Assembly: GCF_014638995.1 (NCBI RefSeq)
Contig: NZ_BMFR01000001.1
Span: forward strand, 248,001-312,000
DNA: 64,000 nt
Direction: 5' to 3'
From: Virgibacillus oceani
GTDB lineage: Bacteria; Bacillota; Bacilli; Bacillales; Amphibacillaceae
Shown: positions 9,923 through 18,587 of the stretch, in pieces
Layout: each line of letters begins with the position of its first letter
How positions within the stretch are numbered: the first letter of the stretch is position 1
The notes under the pieces: generated by a model
The model's database searches: none
Told to the model about the DNA's origin: nothing
The model's input: only the letters and a program-made list of their open reading frames with translations
Position numbers and translations under genes: made by a program

Positions 9923-12124
9923 ATGGCAAAGGAAGCTATTTTGACAATTGAAGACATAATAGATAAGGCACGACAGTATCTTACGGAGGATGATGCTGCA
10001 TTTATTCGCCGTGCATACCAATTTGCTGAAAACGCACATGCGGAGCAATATCGGAAATCTGGGGAGCCTTATATTATTCATCCAGTTCAGGTAGCAGGTA
10101 TATTAGTTGAACTAGAGATGGACCCGGAAACAATTGCCGGCGGATTCCTGCACGATGTCGTTGAGGATACGGATGTAACAGTTGAACAGCTGGAAGAGCA
10201 ATTTAATCATGAAGTTGCCATGCTCGTTGACGGTGTAACCAAACTGGGAAAGATTAAATATAAATCAAAAGAGGCTATTCAAGCTGAAAATCACCGCAAA
10301 ATGTTTGTCGCAATGGCTAAGGATATTCGGGTGATTTTAATAAAATTAGCCGATCGCCTGCACAATATGCGTACATTAAAACACTTACCACCTGAAAAAC
10401 AACGCCGTATCTCTAATGAAACATTGGAGATCTTTGCGCCTTTAGCCCACCGTTTAGGGATTTCCACGATAAAATGGGAGTTAGAGGATACAGCGTTGCG
10501 ATATTTAAACCCTCAACAATATTACCGTATCGTTCAATTAATGAAACAAAAACGCGAACAGCGGGAATCGTATATTAAAGACGTTATGGACGAGGTTAAT
10601 CATCAGTTAGAAGAAGTTAACTTAAAAGCGGATATTTCTGGCCGTCCAAAACACCTTTACAGCATATATCGTAAAATGGTTAAACAGAATAAACAATTTA
10701 ATGAAATTTACGACTTGTTGGCTGTTCGGATTATTGTTGACAGCATTAAAGATTGTTATGCAGTTTTAGGCATCATTCATACTTGCTGGAAACCGATGCC
10801 CGGCAGGTTCAAGGATTATATTGCAATGCCAAAACCGAATCTATACCAATCGTTGCACACAACGGTTATTGGACCAAAAGGTGATCCGCTTGAAGTACAA
10901 ATACGAACGAAGGAAATGCATGAAATTGCTGAGTACGGTATTGCTGCACACTGGGCATATAAAGAAGGGCGGCAATTAAATAAAGATAAGCAATCATTTG
11001 AAGAAAAGTTAACTTGGTTTAGGGAAATACTTGAATGGCAAAATGAAACCCATGACGCAGAAGAGTTTATGGAATCATTAAAAGTAGACTTATTTTCTGA
11101 TATGGTTTATGTATTCACACCAAAAGGCGATGTGATTGAGCTGCCATCAGGCTCTGTACCGCTGGATTTCGCATACAAAATTCATACAGAGATTGGGAAT
11201 CAAACGATTGGTGCCAAAATAAACGGGAAGATGGAGCCGCTTGATTATAAACTTAAGAACGGTGATATTATTGAGGTAATGACATCAAAGCATTCCTATG
11301 GCCCATCACAGGACTGGCTGAATGTAACACAGACCTCTCAAGCAAAAAATAAAATTAAGCAGTTTTTTAAAAAACAACGGCGGGAAGAAAATGTTGCAAA
11401 AGGGAAGGATTTGGTTGAGAAAGAAATCAGGTCGTTCTCCCTTGAGCCGAAAGAAGTGTTATCGCAAGAAAATTTAAAACGAGTATATGAAAAGTTTAAT
11501 TTTACAAATGATGAGGACATGTATGCAGCGGTTGGGTATCAAGGAATTACAGCGGCAATTATTGCAACGCGCCTTACGGATAGAATCCGAGCCACGCAGC
11601 AGAAGGAACAAGATCTTGAACAAACACTGGAAAATGTTAAAAGTGAAGTAAAGGAAAGAAAATCGCATAAACGTGATTCCGGTGTTCAAGTTGAAGGGGT
11701 TGATAATCTTTTAGTGCGATTATCAAAATGCTGCAACCCAGTACCAGGGGATGCGATTGTAGGCTATATCACTAAAGGCCGTGGTGTTTCCGTCCACCGT
11801 GCTGATTGCCCAAATGTTCAAACGGAAGAGGCTCAGCAACGATATTTACAGGTTAAATGGGAAAGTGATCATACAGATAAAAAACAATATCATGTTGATT
11901 TGGAAATCTCCGGTTATGATAGAAGAGGCCTGTTGAATGAGGTTTTACAGGCAGTTAATGAAACAAAAACGAATATAACTCAAGTAAATGGCAGGTCAGA
12001 CCGAAACAAAATGGCAATCATTAATATAACCATTCTCATTCATAATACAAACCATTTACGAAAAATTGTTGAGCGTATTAAACAAATTAAAGATGTATAT
12101 ACAGTAACTAGAACATTGCAGTAG
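9923..12124 (+). CDS. relA: bifunctional (p)ppGpp synthetase/hydrolase RelA/SpoT
   Basis: The 733-aa long-form Rel protein makes and degrades the alarmone (p)ppGpp in the stringent response. Domains in order: HD hydrolase with GFLHDVVEDTD (His-Asp at 77-78), a synthetase domain, a TGS domain around VYVFTPKGDVIELPSGSVPL, a zinc-finger-like KCCNPVPGDAI region, and a C-terminal ACT domain. Because the HD pair is intact, both activities are expected. It is followed 12 bases later by dtd. Confidence 0.96.
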   Translation: MAKEAILTIEDIIDKARQYLTEDDAAFIRRAYQFAENAHAEQYRKSGEPYIIHPVQVAGILVELEMDPETIAGGFLHDVVEDTDVTVEQLEEQFNHEVAMLVDGVTKLGKIKYKSKEAIQAENHRKMFVAMAKDIRVILIKLADRLHNMRTLKHLPPEKQRRISNETLEIFAPLAHRLGISTIKWELEDTALRYLNPQQYYRIVQLMKQKREQRESYIKDVMDEVNHQLEEVNLKADISGRPKHLYSIYRKMVKQNKQFNEIYDLLAVRIIVDSIKDCYAVLGIIHTCWKPMPGRFKDYIAMPKPNLYQSLHTTVIGPKGDPLEVQIRTKEMHEIAEYGIAAHWAYKEGRQLNKDKQSFEEKLTWFREILEWQNETHDAEEFMESLKVDLFSDMVYVFTPKGDVIELPSGSVPLDFAYKIHTEIGNQTIGAKINGKMEPLDYKLKNGDIIEVMTSKHSYGPSQDWLNVTQTSQAKNKIKQFFKKQRREENVAKGKDLVEKEIRSFSLEPKEVLSQENLKRVYEKFNFTNDEDMYAAVGYQGITAAIIATRLTDRIRATQQKEQDLEQTLENVKSEVKERKSHKRDSGVQVEGVDNLLVRLSKCCNPVPGDAIVGYITKGRGVSVHRADCPNVQTEEAQQRYLQVKWESDHTDKKQYHVDLEISGYDRRGLLNEVLQAVNETKTNITQVNGRSDRNKMAIINITILIHNTNHLRKIVERIKQIKDVYTVTRTLQ

Positions 12125-12136
12125 AGGGGCTTTAGA

Positions 12137-12583
12137 ATGAAAGCTGTTATTCAGCGTGCTAAAAATGCAAGTGTATCCGTAAATGAAAAAGTAATCGGTG
12201 AAATTATAGATGGATTAGTTGTACTTTTAGGAGTTACGCATGAAGATACGGATGACGATATTAAATATTTGGTGAACAAAATTGTGAATTTGCGAATATT
12301 TGAGGATGAAAATGAAAAGATGAACCTCTCCTTAAAAGATGTCAATGGAAGTGTTCTTTCTATTTCCCAATTCACTTTATATGGTGACACTAAAAAAGGA
12401 AGAAGACCAAATTTCCTTCAGGCAGCGAAACCGGACATTGCTAATAGTATGTATCAGCGCTTTAACAATCTCGTTTCAGAGCAAAATATTAAAGTGGAAA
12501 CCGGCGAATTTGGTGCAATGATGGATGTACAATTTACAAATGTCGGTCCGGTTACGTTGATAATAGACAGTAAGGATAAATAG
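12137..12583 (+). CDS. dtd: D-aminoacyl-tRNA deacylase
   Basis: This 148-aa enzyme removes D-amino acids, and glycine mischarged on tRNA-Ala, from tRNAs. Both family signatures are present: SQFTLYGD with GRRPNF, and the cross-subunit motif [10 protein letters not shown] near the C-terminus. It is probably cotranscribed with relA. Its stop codon lies at the base of a bidirectional terminator hairpin. Confidence 0.95.
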   Translation: MKAVIQRAKNASVSVNEKVIGEIIDGLVVLLGVTHEDTDDDIKYLVNKIVNLRIFEDENEKMNLSLKDVNGSVLSISQFTLYGDTKKGRRPNFLQAAKPDIANSMYQRFNNLVSEQNIKVETGEFGAMMDVQFTNVGPVTLIIDSKDK

Positions 12584-12614
12584 AAATGGATGGCAGATTT
12601 CTGCCATCCATTTC
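12583..12614. terminator. bidirectional terminator between dtd and the amidase gene
   Basis: GAAATGGATGGCAG (12583-12596) and CTGCCATCCATTTC (12601-12614) form a perfect 14-bp stem with loop ATTT. The two convergent genes end at its two edges, so it most likely serves both strands. Confidence 0.85.
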
Positions 12615-13684
12615 TATTGGTTCCCAAAATATTTTGCAAACCCGTTGACGATACCTTTTACGAGCTTCTTTTGGTAGGCGTCAGTTAATAAGAGCTGCTC
12701 TTTTTCAAGGTTAGACATGAATCCAAGTTCTACTAAAACACCAGGTTTAAAAGTCTGCCTGATAACATGAAAATCCCCAAATGTAATTCCTCTGTCTTTT
12801 GCATTCGTTTCTTTTATAACCTCATGCTGAATAAATCCCGCTAAGCTTTTGTTTTGGTCGTAATAGTAATAGGTTCCAATTCCCGTAACGTTTGGCAGTG
12901 TTGGCACGCTATTGTAATGAATACTAATAAAAGCATCGGCATCGATTATATTAGCCAGGCTTGTACGACTGCCAAGTGCAATAAATTCATCATTTTTTCG
13001 CGTTAAAACAACCTCCGCACCCAGTATAGAAAGCTCTTGCTTTAATTCTAACGCAGTTTTGTATGAGATATTTTTTTCAAAGGAGCCACTTGTGCCAATT
13101 GCACCGACATCACGTCCTCCGTGTCCAGCATCAATTACAATTGTTTTGTTTTTAATCCCACCGCTGAATGAACTAGCCTTCTTGTCTACAAGTGATTTAA
13201 AGACAAATCCTGATTTGTCACCATTAGAGATCTCATACCATTCATTTGATTCTGAAACCACTTCAAATTTTTCTCCCTTACTGACAAAATCGGTAATTTC
13301 ATAATCCGTTGATGGTCCTTTGCGAATGTGCGTATTTTCATGTTGAATCGTGATAGACTTGTTTTCTTTGGCAGTTGAATCCATTTCTTGTTTTTTGTTT
13401 GAATCCGCAGCAAGAGAACTGCTGCCATCGCCAGATATTGTTATATAATCATCTGTTATCCAGCCAGTATTATTGTCTAGTTGAATTTCAACCCATCCAT
13501 TTTGTTCTTGTAAAATCGGGTATTTTTGATCGGTATGTACTTGTCCGGTTTTTTCATAGTTCGTACCAGGACCTGAACGTACATTTAAATTGTCCGTATT
13601 AATTATAGCTTCGTTTGCACTCACTGTAATGGAGAACAATAGAAATATACTGAAAAAAAGTAATGTTGTTGATGTAATACGCAA
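12614..13684 (-). CDS. secreted N-acetylmuramoyl-L-alanine amidase with two SH3b domains
   Basis: This 356-aa cell-wall hydrolase is YrvJ-like. A signal peptide (residues 1-23, ending VSA) is followed by SH3b 1 (NLNVRSGPGTNYEKTG to GWITDDYI, about 28-82) and SH3b 2 (THIRKGPSTDYEI to GFVFKSLV, about 107-168). A zinc amidase_3 domain runs from about 180. It contains VIDAGHGGRDVGA, the SIHYN motif and a VLVELGFMSN metal/catalytic motif. It cleaves the bond between muramic acid and the stem peptide. It lies downstream of dtd as in B. subtilis but on the opposite strand. A perfect palindrome lies upstream of its ribosome site. Confidence 0.92.
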   Translation of the reverse strand: MRITSTTLLFFSIFLLFSITVSANEAIINTDNLNVRSGPGTNYEKTGQVHTDQKYPILQEQNGWVEIQLDNNTGWITDDYITISGDGSSSLAADSNKKQEMDSTAKENKSITIQHENTHIRKGPSTDYEITDFVSKGEKFEVVSESNEWYEISNGDKSGFVFKSLVDKKASSFSGGIKNKTIVIDAGHGGRDVGAIGTSGSFEKNISYKTALELKQELSILGAEVVLTRKNDEFIALGSRTSLANIIDADAFISIHYNSVPTLPNVTGIGTYYYYDQNKSLAGFIQHEVIKETNAKDRGITFGDFHVIRQTFKPGVLVELGFMSNLEKEQLLLTDAYQKKLVKGIVNGFAKYFGNQ

Positions 13685-13703
13685 AAGTAATATCCTCCTA
13701 TTT

Positions 13704-13723
13704 GAATAAGTAAATACTTATTC
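13704..13723. promoter_or_regulatory. 20-bp perfect palindrome upstream of the amidase gene
   Basis: GAATAAGTA and TACTTATTC are separated by AA (arms 13704-13712 and 13715-13723). It lies just upstream of the AGGAGG site of the amidase gene, on its 5' leader or promoter. Either an operator or an mRNA hairpin is possible; the regulator is unknown. Confidence 0.4.
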
Positions 13724-13780
13724 TATTTTAATAAAAATATTATTTTTAGGCAAAAATAGAGGGATGGGAGGTTTTATTTT

Positions 13781-13954
13781 ATGCGACTGAACGAAAAACA
13801 TTGGAATTCAATGACAAATAATGGTATTCATAGTGTAGATCTTCATCGATTTATGGAATTAGAAAATCATGCAAATCATATGGAAATTGCACAGGAGTTA
13901 GGAATCTCATTAGGTGAGGTAAAAATGTTAAAGAAAAAAATTAATCGTGCTTGA
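13781..13954 (+). CDS. 57-aa helix-turn-helix-like protein upstream of hisS
   Basis: This short frame starts at an ATG eight bases after GGGAGG and ends at TGA 13952-13954. The product begins MRLNEKHWNSM. Its second half, IAQELGISLGEVKMLKKKI, reads like a sigma-70 region-4 type helix-turn-helix. A small uncharacterised protein (YrzK) occupies the equivalent position near hisS in B. subtilis; I did not verify homology. Function unknown. Strong ribosome site, coding-like composition and conserved location support a real gene. Confidence 0.65.
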   Translation: MRLNEKHWNSMTNNGIHSVDLHRFMELENHANHMEIAQELGISLGEVKMLKKKINRA

Positions 13955-14054
13955 CATTAGTATATAGACAGATTATGATTATAATCATTCAACAATCAAG
14001 TTATCCTATACGATTTGTTCAATAGAAAATCCGTTGAGGGAAAAAGTATTTAGA

Positions 14055-14264
14055 AATCAAATGAAAAGAGAGAAAATGTCATCGGCTGAGAGCATTTTCA
14101 CATTATGACCTAATGAAAGACATTCCCTAGGATCTGTATCGAAATAAAGTAGGTATAGACGTTTTGCAGGCGTTAACTGTGAAGAGCGGATGCACATTTT
14201 TGCATCAACTAGGGTGGCAACGCGGGTAAACTCCCGTCCCTTATTTTAGGGACGGGAGTTTTTT
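14055..14264 (+). promoter_or_regulatory. T-box leader of hisS-aspS
   Basis: The conserved T-box core AGGGTGGCAACGCGG lies at 14210-14224, upstream of a terminator. An upper stem-I hairpin is seen as GAAAATG (14072-14078) with CATTTTC (14093-14099). Lining this leader up with the alaS T-box at 27300 (GAAAGCTA there, GAAAGACA here) places the specifier at GAC, 14119-14121, an Asp codon. The leader therefore probably senses uncharged tRNA-Asp; a His CAC also occurs at 14099-14101 but inside the paired arm. Uncharged tRNA stabilises the antiterminator and allows hisS-aspS transcription. Confidence 0.85.
14229..14264 (+). terminator. T-box regulated terminator before hisS
   Basis: AACTCCCGTCCCT (14229-14241) and AGGGACGGGAGTT (14248-14260) form a perfect 13-bp stem with a 6-nt loop, then TTTT. 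The 5' arm overlaps the end of the T-box core, as expected for mutually exclusive terminator and antiterminator. Confidence 0.92.
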
Positions 14265-14317
14265 GTATACTTTTTAGTATTTAATGAAAAATTCCAGTGA
14301 AATTGGGGGTATTTATA

Positions 14318-15601
14318 ATGACGATTAATGCACCACGTGGTACAGTAGACATTTTACCAAAAGACGCAAAGAAATGGCAGTTTGTTGAGAATACAATAAA
14401 AAATGTGTGTAATCGATTTAATTATGAAGAAATAAGAACACCGGTATTTGAGCATACAGAGCTATTTCAACGGGGTGTAGGAGATTCAACAGATATTGTA
14501 CAAAAAGAAATGTATACATTTGAAGATAGAGGTGGGAGAAGTTTAACACTTCGTCCTGAAGGTACAGCACCCGTTACCCGCGCATATGTTCAAAATAAAC
14601 TGCACGGATCACCGGTTCAGCCTGCAAAGCTTTATTATTTTGGACAAATGTTTCGATATGAACGTCCACAAGCAGGAAGAATGCGACAGCTCAATCAGTT
14701 TGGTGCAGAGGTGTTAGGAAGTGCTAACCCGGCTGTGGATGCTGAGGTGATCGGGCTTGCAATGATGTGTTACCAAGAGCTCGGATTACGTGATTTAAAG
14801 CTCGTCATTAATAGCTTAGGCGATAATGAAAGCAGGAAAAATTACCGCAATGCATTAATAGAACATTTTACACCACATAAGAACGAGTTATGCAGTGATT
14901 GTCAGACAAGGCTAACGCAAAATCCATTGCGAATACTGGATTGCAAAACAGACCGAAATCATCCGGCAATACAAACCGCACCATCAATGCTGGATTATTT
15001 AAACCGTGAATCAAAATTATATTTTGATCAAGTTAAAGAATATTTAACAATGATGGATATTCCATTTACTGTTGACAAAAATTTGGTTCGCGGGCTGGAT
15101 TACTATAATCACACTGCCTTTGAAATTATGAGTGAGGCAGAAGGATTTGGTGCGATCACAACACTTTGCGGTGGTGGAAGGTACAATGGTCTAGTCGAGG
15201 AACTGGGCGGACCTAACACACCAGGTATTGGATTTGGACTAGGACTTGAACGTCTGCTATTAGCATTAGAAGCAGAGAAAATCGAATTGCCGGTTACAGA
15301 AGAATTAGACTGTTACTTCATTGCTGTAGGTGAAGAGGCTGAAAAACAAGCTGTTCGCCTTACTTATGAGTTAAGAAAACAGGGAATACAGATTGACAAG
15401 GATTACCAAGATCGGAAAATGAAAGGGCAGTTTAAAGCGGCTGATAGATTACATGCTAAATTTGTATTAATCTTGGGTGATGAAGAGTTAAATAATCAGG
15501 TTATCAATGTGAAATCAATGCAAACAGGTGAACAAAAGGAAATCCCTATTCCTGAAATGGTTCACTATATGAATGAGATGCTTCAAGGAGGAAAAGCGTA
15601 A
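14318..15601 (+). CDS. hisS: histidyl-tRNA synthetase
   Basis: This is a 427-aa class II synthetase. The start at 14318 ([14 protein letters not shown]) follows ATTGGGGGT; a start seven codons upstream is less likely. It has motif 2 [17 protein letters not shown], the histidine signature [14 protein letters not shown] and motif 3 [15 protein letters not shown]. The C-terminal anticodon domain starts near [11 protein letters not shown]. Its stop overlaps the aspS start by one base (TAATG), so the two are translationally coupled under the T-box. Confidence 0.97.
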   Translation: MTINAPRGTVDILPKDAKKWQFVENTIKNVCNRFNYEEIRTPVFEHTELFQRGVGDSTDIVQKEMYTFEDRGGRSLTLRPEGTAPVTRAYVQNKLHGSPVQPAKLYYFGQMFRYERPQAGRMRQLNQFGAEVLGSANPAVDAEVIGLAMMCYQELGLRDLKLVINSLGDNESRKNYRNALIEHFTPHKNELCSDCQTRLTQNPLRILDCKTDRNHPAIQTAPSMLDYLNRESKLYFDQVKEYLTMMDIPFTVDKNLVRGLDYYNHTAFEIMSEAEGFGAITTLCGGGRYNGLVEELGGPNTPGIGFGLGLERLLLALEAEKIELPVTEELDCYFIAVGEEAEKQAVRLTYELRKQGIQIDKDYQDRKMKGQFKAADRLHAKFVLILGDEELNNQVINVKSMQTGEQKEIPIPEMVHYMNEMLQGGKA

Positions 15602-17382
15602 TGAATAATCGTATTTTAGCAGGGACACTTAGGTCTTGGAACATTGATCAGAAAGTTTTACTAAAAGGGTGGGTACAAAAAAGACGTGATTTGGGCGGAC
15701 TGATATTTATTGACCTGCGTGATAAATCCGGTCTTGTACAAGTTGTATTTAACCCTTCTTCAAAAGAAGCATTGGAAACGGCAGAGAGCGTTCGCAGTGA
15801 ATTTGTTGTTGAAATCATAGGGAGGGTTGTCAAACGCGATGAAGCAACTGTGAATGATACAATGGAAACCGGAAGCATAGAAGTTGTTGCGGAAGAGATT
15901 ACTATTCTCAACAAAGCAAAAAATCCGCCATTTCAAATTCAGGACGAAACGGATGTCTCTGAAGATCTTCGATTAAAATACAGATATTTGGATCTGCGGA
16001 GAAGGGATCTGCAAAATACATTCAAACTTCGTCATCAAACAACACAGGCGGTAAGAAACTATTTAAACGAAGACGGATACTTAGAAATGGAAACACCTAT
16101 TTTAACAAAGAGTACCCCAGAGGGAGCACGTGACTATTTAGTTCCAAGTCGTGTACATTCAGGTGAATTTTATGCACTTCCCCAATCACCTCAGCTGTTT
16201 AAACAGTTAATCATGATGTCTGGATTTGAGAAATACTATCAAATCGCAAGGTGTTTTCGAGATGAAGATTTACGTGCAGATCGTCAGCCGGAGTTTACGC
16301 AAATAGATATCGAAACCTCATTTATGTCAAGTGATGACATCATGGAAATGACCGAAAAGATGATGCAAAGAGTGATGAAAGAGGTAAAAAACATTGATAT
16401 ACAACTGCCATTACAACGCATGAAGTATGATGAAGCAATGGCTCGTTTTGGATCCGATAAGCCTGATACAAGATTTGCAATGGAGCTTATTCATGTATCC
16501 GATATTTTAAAGGATTCTTCTTTTAAAGTGTTTAAGGGTGCATTAGAGTCAGGTGGTAAAGTTTGTTTGCTAAACGTGAAGAATGAAGCTGCAAACTTTT
16601 CACGTAAAGATATTGATAAGCTGACTGATTTCGTGAAAGTATATGGCGCAAAGGGGCTGGCATGGTTAAAGGTGGAAAACGGCGAAGTAAAAGGACCAAT
16701 AGCCAAATTCTTATCGGATGTTGAGGTAGCTGGAATCGTTGATCGCGCAAACGCTGCGGACGGTGACCTATTGCTGTTTGGAGCAGACAAAACGGGTGTA
16801 GTGTATGATAGTCTTGGAGCGTTGCGGTTGAAGCTTGGTAAGGAATTGGAACTAATTGATGAGGCTAAATTTAATTTCCTTTGGGTTACAGATTGGCCAT
16901 TGTTCGAATACGACGAAGATGCAAAGAGATATTTTGCCGCGCACCATCCGTTTACAATGCCTGCTGAGGAAGATTTAGATAAATTATCAACAGACCCTGG
17001 AAGTGTTCGTGCAATTGCCTATGACCTGGTATTAAATGGCTATGAGCTTGGTGGTGGGTCACTTCGGATTTATAAACGTGAACAGCAGGATAAGATGTTT
17101 AACGTATTAGGTTTTACAAAAGCAGAAGCAGAGGAGCAGTTCGGCTTTTTGCTTGATGCCCTAGAATATGGGGCACCACCACATGGCGGTATTGCTTTAG
17201 GATTGGACAGAATTGTGATGCTGTTAGCAGGCAGGACAAATCTTAGGGATACAATATTATTTCCAAAGACCGCTTCTGCATCCGATTTATTAACAGATGC
17301 TCCAAGTGAGGTTAGTACAGATCAATTGAAAGAGTTATCGATAAACGTACTTGAAAAATATACCGAAAATCGCGAACTGTAG
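15601..17382 (+). CDS. aspS: aspartyl-tRNA synthetase
   Basis: The 593-aa bacterial-type class II enzyme has an N-terminal OB anticodon domain ([23 protein letters not shown]). Motif 2 is [18 protein letters not shown], a GAD insertion domain lies in the middle, and motif 3 is [16 protein letters not shown]. Length is typical (about 590 aa). Whether it is discriminating or also charges tRNA-Asn cannot be judged from sequence alone. It is the last gene of the T-box operon. Confidence 0.97.
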   Translation: MNNRILAGTLRSWNIDQKVLLKGWVQKRRDLGGLIFIDLRDKSGLVQVVFNPSSKEALETAESVRSEFVVEIIGRVVKRDEATVNDTMETGSIEVVAEEITILNKAKNPPFQIQDETDVSEDLRLKYRYLDLRRRDLQNTFKLRHQTTQAVRNYLNEDGYLEMETPILTKSTPEGARDYLVPSRVHSGEFYALPQSPQLFKQLIMMSGFEKYYQIARCFRDEDLRADRQPEFTQIDIETSFMSSDDIMEMTEKMMQRVMKEVKNIDIQLPLQRMKYDEAMARFGSDKPDTRFAMELIHVSDILKDSSFKVFKGALESGGKVCLLNVKNEAANFSRKDIDKLTDFVKVYGAKGLAWLKVENGEVKGPIAKFLSDVEVAGIVDRANAADGDLLLFGADKTGVVYDSLGALRLKLGKELELIDEAKFNFLWVTDWPLFEYDEDAKRYFAAHHPFTMPAEEDLDKLSTDPGSVRAIAYDLVLNGYELGGGSLRIYKREQQDKMFNVLGFTKAEAEEQFGFLLDALEYGAPPHGGIALGLDRIVMLLAGRTNLRDTILFPKTASASDLLTDAPSEVSTDQLKELSINVLEKYTENREL

Positions 17383-17425
17383 TATAAATGTAACAAGTGT
17401 AATCGATTTTTCATATTCAATGTTA

Positions 17426-17465
17426 TTGAAAAAGTATTATAGATATGATACGATAATGTTACAAT
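17426..17465 (+). promoter_or_regulatory. candidate promoter of the 6S RNA
   Basis: TTGAAA (17426-17431) lies 17 bp before TACGAT (17449-17454). An alternative -10, TACAAT (17460-17465), would fit better with an RNA 5' end near 17472-17482. Both are plausible; the choice cannot be made without mapping the transcript. Confidence 0.4.
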
Positions 17466-17481
17466 AATTAAACAATTTAGA

Positions 17482-17676
17482 AATCAATCCTGATGTGTTC
17501 GTCTTATACAATCGTTTTGACCGAACAACTGTATAATTGGGAGCCTGAACGGTTTCCTTATTACGTGAACGCCTCATTTATACTTATTGTGAGGACTCAT
17601 AAAGTCTGGAACAGGGCACCCACCTGCTGAGAGCGGGATCAAAACTGGAATTCAGACGGCACAATTGGGATTGATA
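17482..17676 (+). ncRNA. ssrS: 6S RNA (BsrA-like)
   Basis: The roughly 195-nt region starts with the 6S-type sequence CCTGATGTGTTCGT. It is closed by ATCAATCC (17483-17490) pairing with GGATTGAT (17668-17675), which leaves a long rod-like fold with an internal bulge. Length, closing stem and position directly after aspS match the first B. subtilis 6S RNA. 6S RNA mimics an open promoter, binds housekeeping RNA polymerase holoenzyme and serves as template for short product RNAs. The assignment is by pattern; no covariance model was run. Confidence 0.75.
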
Positions 17677-17687
17677 GAATACATAAT

Positions 17688-17730
17688 AAAAACAGGATGT
17701 TCCTTATCAATTGGAACATCCTGTTTTTCT
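17688..17730 (+). terminator. terminator of the 6S RNA
   Basis: AAAAACAGGATGTTCC (17688-17703) and GGAACATCCTGTTTTT (17713-17728) form a perfect 16-bp stem with a 9-nt loop and T-rich end. Being symmetrical, it could also stop read-through from the convergent rsfA-like gene. Confidence 0.88.
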
Positions 17731-17792
17731 AAATGTTTATCAACGGGCTGAATGCTCAGCTGTTTGAAACAACACTTTACTAAATAGATATT

Positions 17793-18473
17793 TTATTGAT
17801 TGGAGCCCTGCGCTAATTGCTGCAGGTTTCCGTTTTTGTCCATTCGGAATGCCGGTGGTTTCATGGATCCTTGATCATCTAGGACTGTCATTTTTCGCGC
17901 TCTATCCATTATTTGCATAAATACTTGATAATCTTCTTGAATGGTTGCTAATTGTTCTTCTGTATCTGTTAATTTCTTTTCTAATTCACTTACATGGTCT
18001 CGTAACATGCTATTCTCTTTTTGTGTTTGCTCTAGTGATAGCTTTGATTGATTAGAAGCATGATAGTCTTTTTTCAGTTCTTTTAGAAAACGGATAACCA
18101 TATCCATTGTCAGCTGTGGTTGTTCAATAATGTTTGTGCTTTGAACTGCCTCTTCCGTATAGGTAGTATCTTTTTCATAGTTTTGTGGTTGAGCTAGGGG
18201 CAGGACAGTTTGTTTCTGTTTCTGTGGTTTGCCCGCCATCGCACGTTTTCGCTCTTTTCGTTGTCTTTTTGCAAGATCAATAGCATGGTCATATTTTTGT
18301 CTGACCTCCGCGTTCCAGCGAAATCCGCATGCAGCAGATGTGCGATTTAAATTATCTCCCACTTCTTCAAATGCATTTAATTGGGTGCTGCCTTCCCTAA
18401 TATGGCGCAGTACTGTTTCTGCTAATAATAAGTCATCTTCATGCGACCAAGCATCTTGTCTAACCTTAACCAT
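17793..18473 (-). CDS. RsfA-family sporulation transcriptional regulator
   Basis: This is a 226-aa protein. The start at 18473 (MVKVRQDAW) is supported by AAAGGAG nine bases upstream; an upstream in-frame start lacks such a site. The N-terminal 60 residues (WSHEDDLLLAETVLRHIREG, FEEVGDNLNRTSAACGFRWN) are the Myb/SANT-like DNA-binding domain of the prespore regulator RsfA. A coiled coil occupies roughly residues 120-190 (LSLEQTQKENSMLRDHVSELEK). Known RsfA fine-tunes sigma-F dependent forespore genes. Several paralogues usually exist, so the exact orthologue is uncertain. Confidence 0.8.
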   Translation of the reverse strand: MVKVRQDAWSHEDDLLLAETVLRHIREGSTQLNAFEEVGDNLNRTSAACGFRWNAEVRQKYDHAIDLAKRQRKERKRAMAGKPQKQKQTVLPLAQPQNYEKDTTYTEEAVQSTNIIEQPQLTMDMVIRFLKELKKDYHASNQSKLSLEQTQKENSMLRDHVSELEKKLTDTEEQLATIQEDYQVFMQIMDRARKMTVLDDQGSMKPPAFRMDKNGNLQQLAQGSNQ

Positions 18474-18587
18474 TTGTTCCATCTCCTTTTTCATTAACAG
18501 CAATTACATAATTCCATAGATTTATTTTTAACTGCGTGGCTATCTCTCTAATCTATTGTGACCGCTGTAAAAAGGAAATATACCTAA

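Noticed and set aside
18229..18519. 96-aa plus-strand frame opposite the rsfA-like gene
   Set aside because: It is antisense to a clear coding region, with no ribosome site and no recognisable domain.
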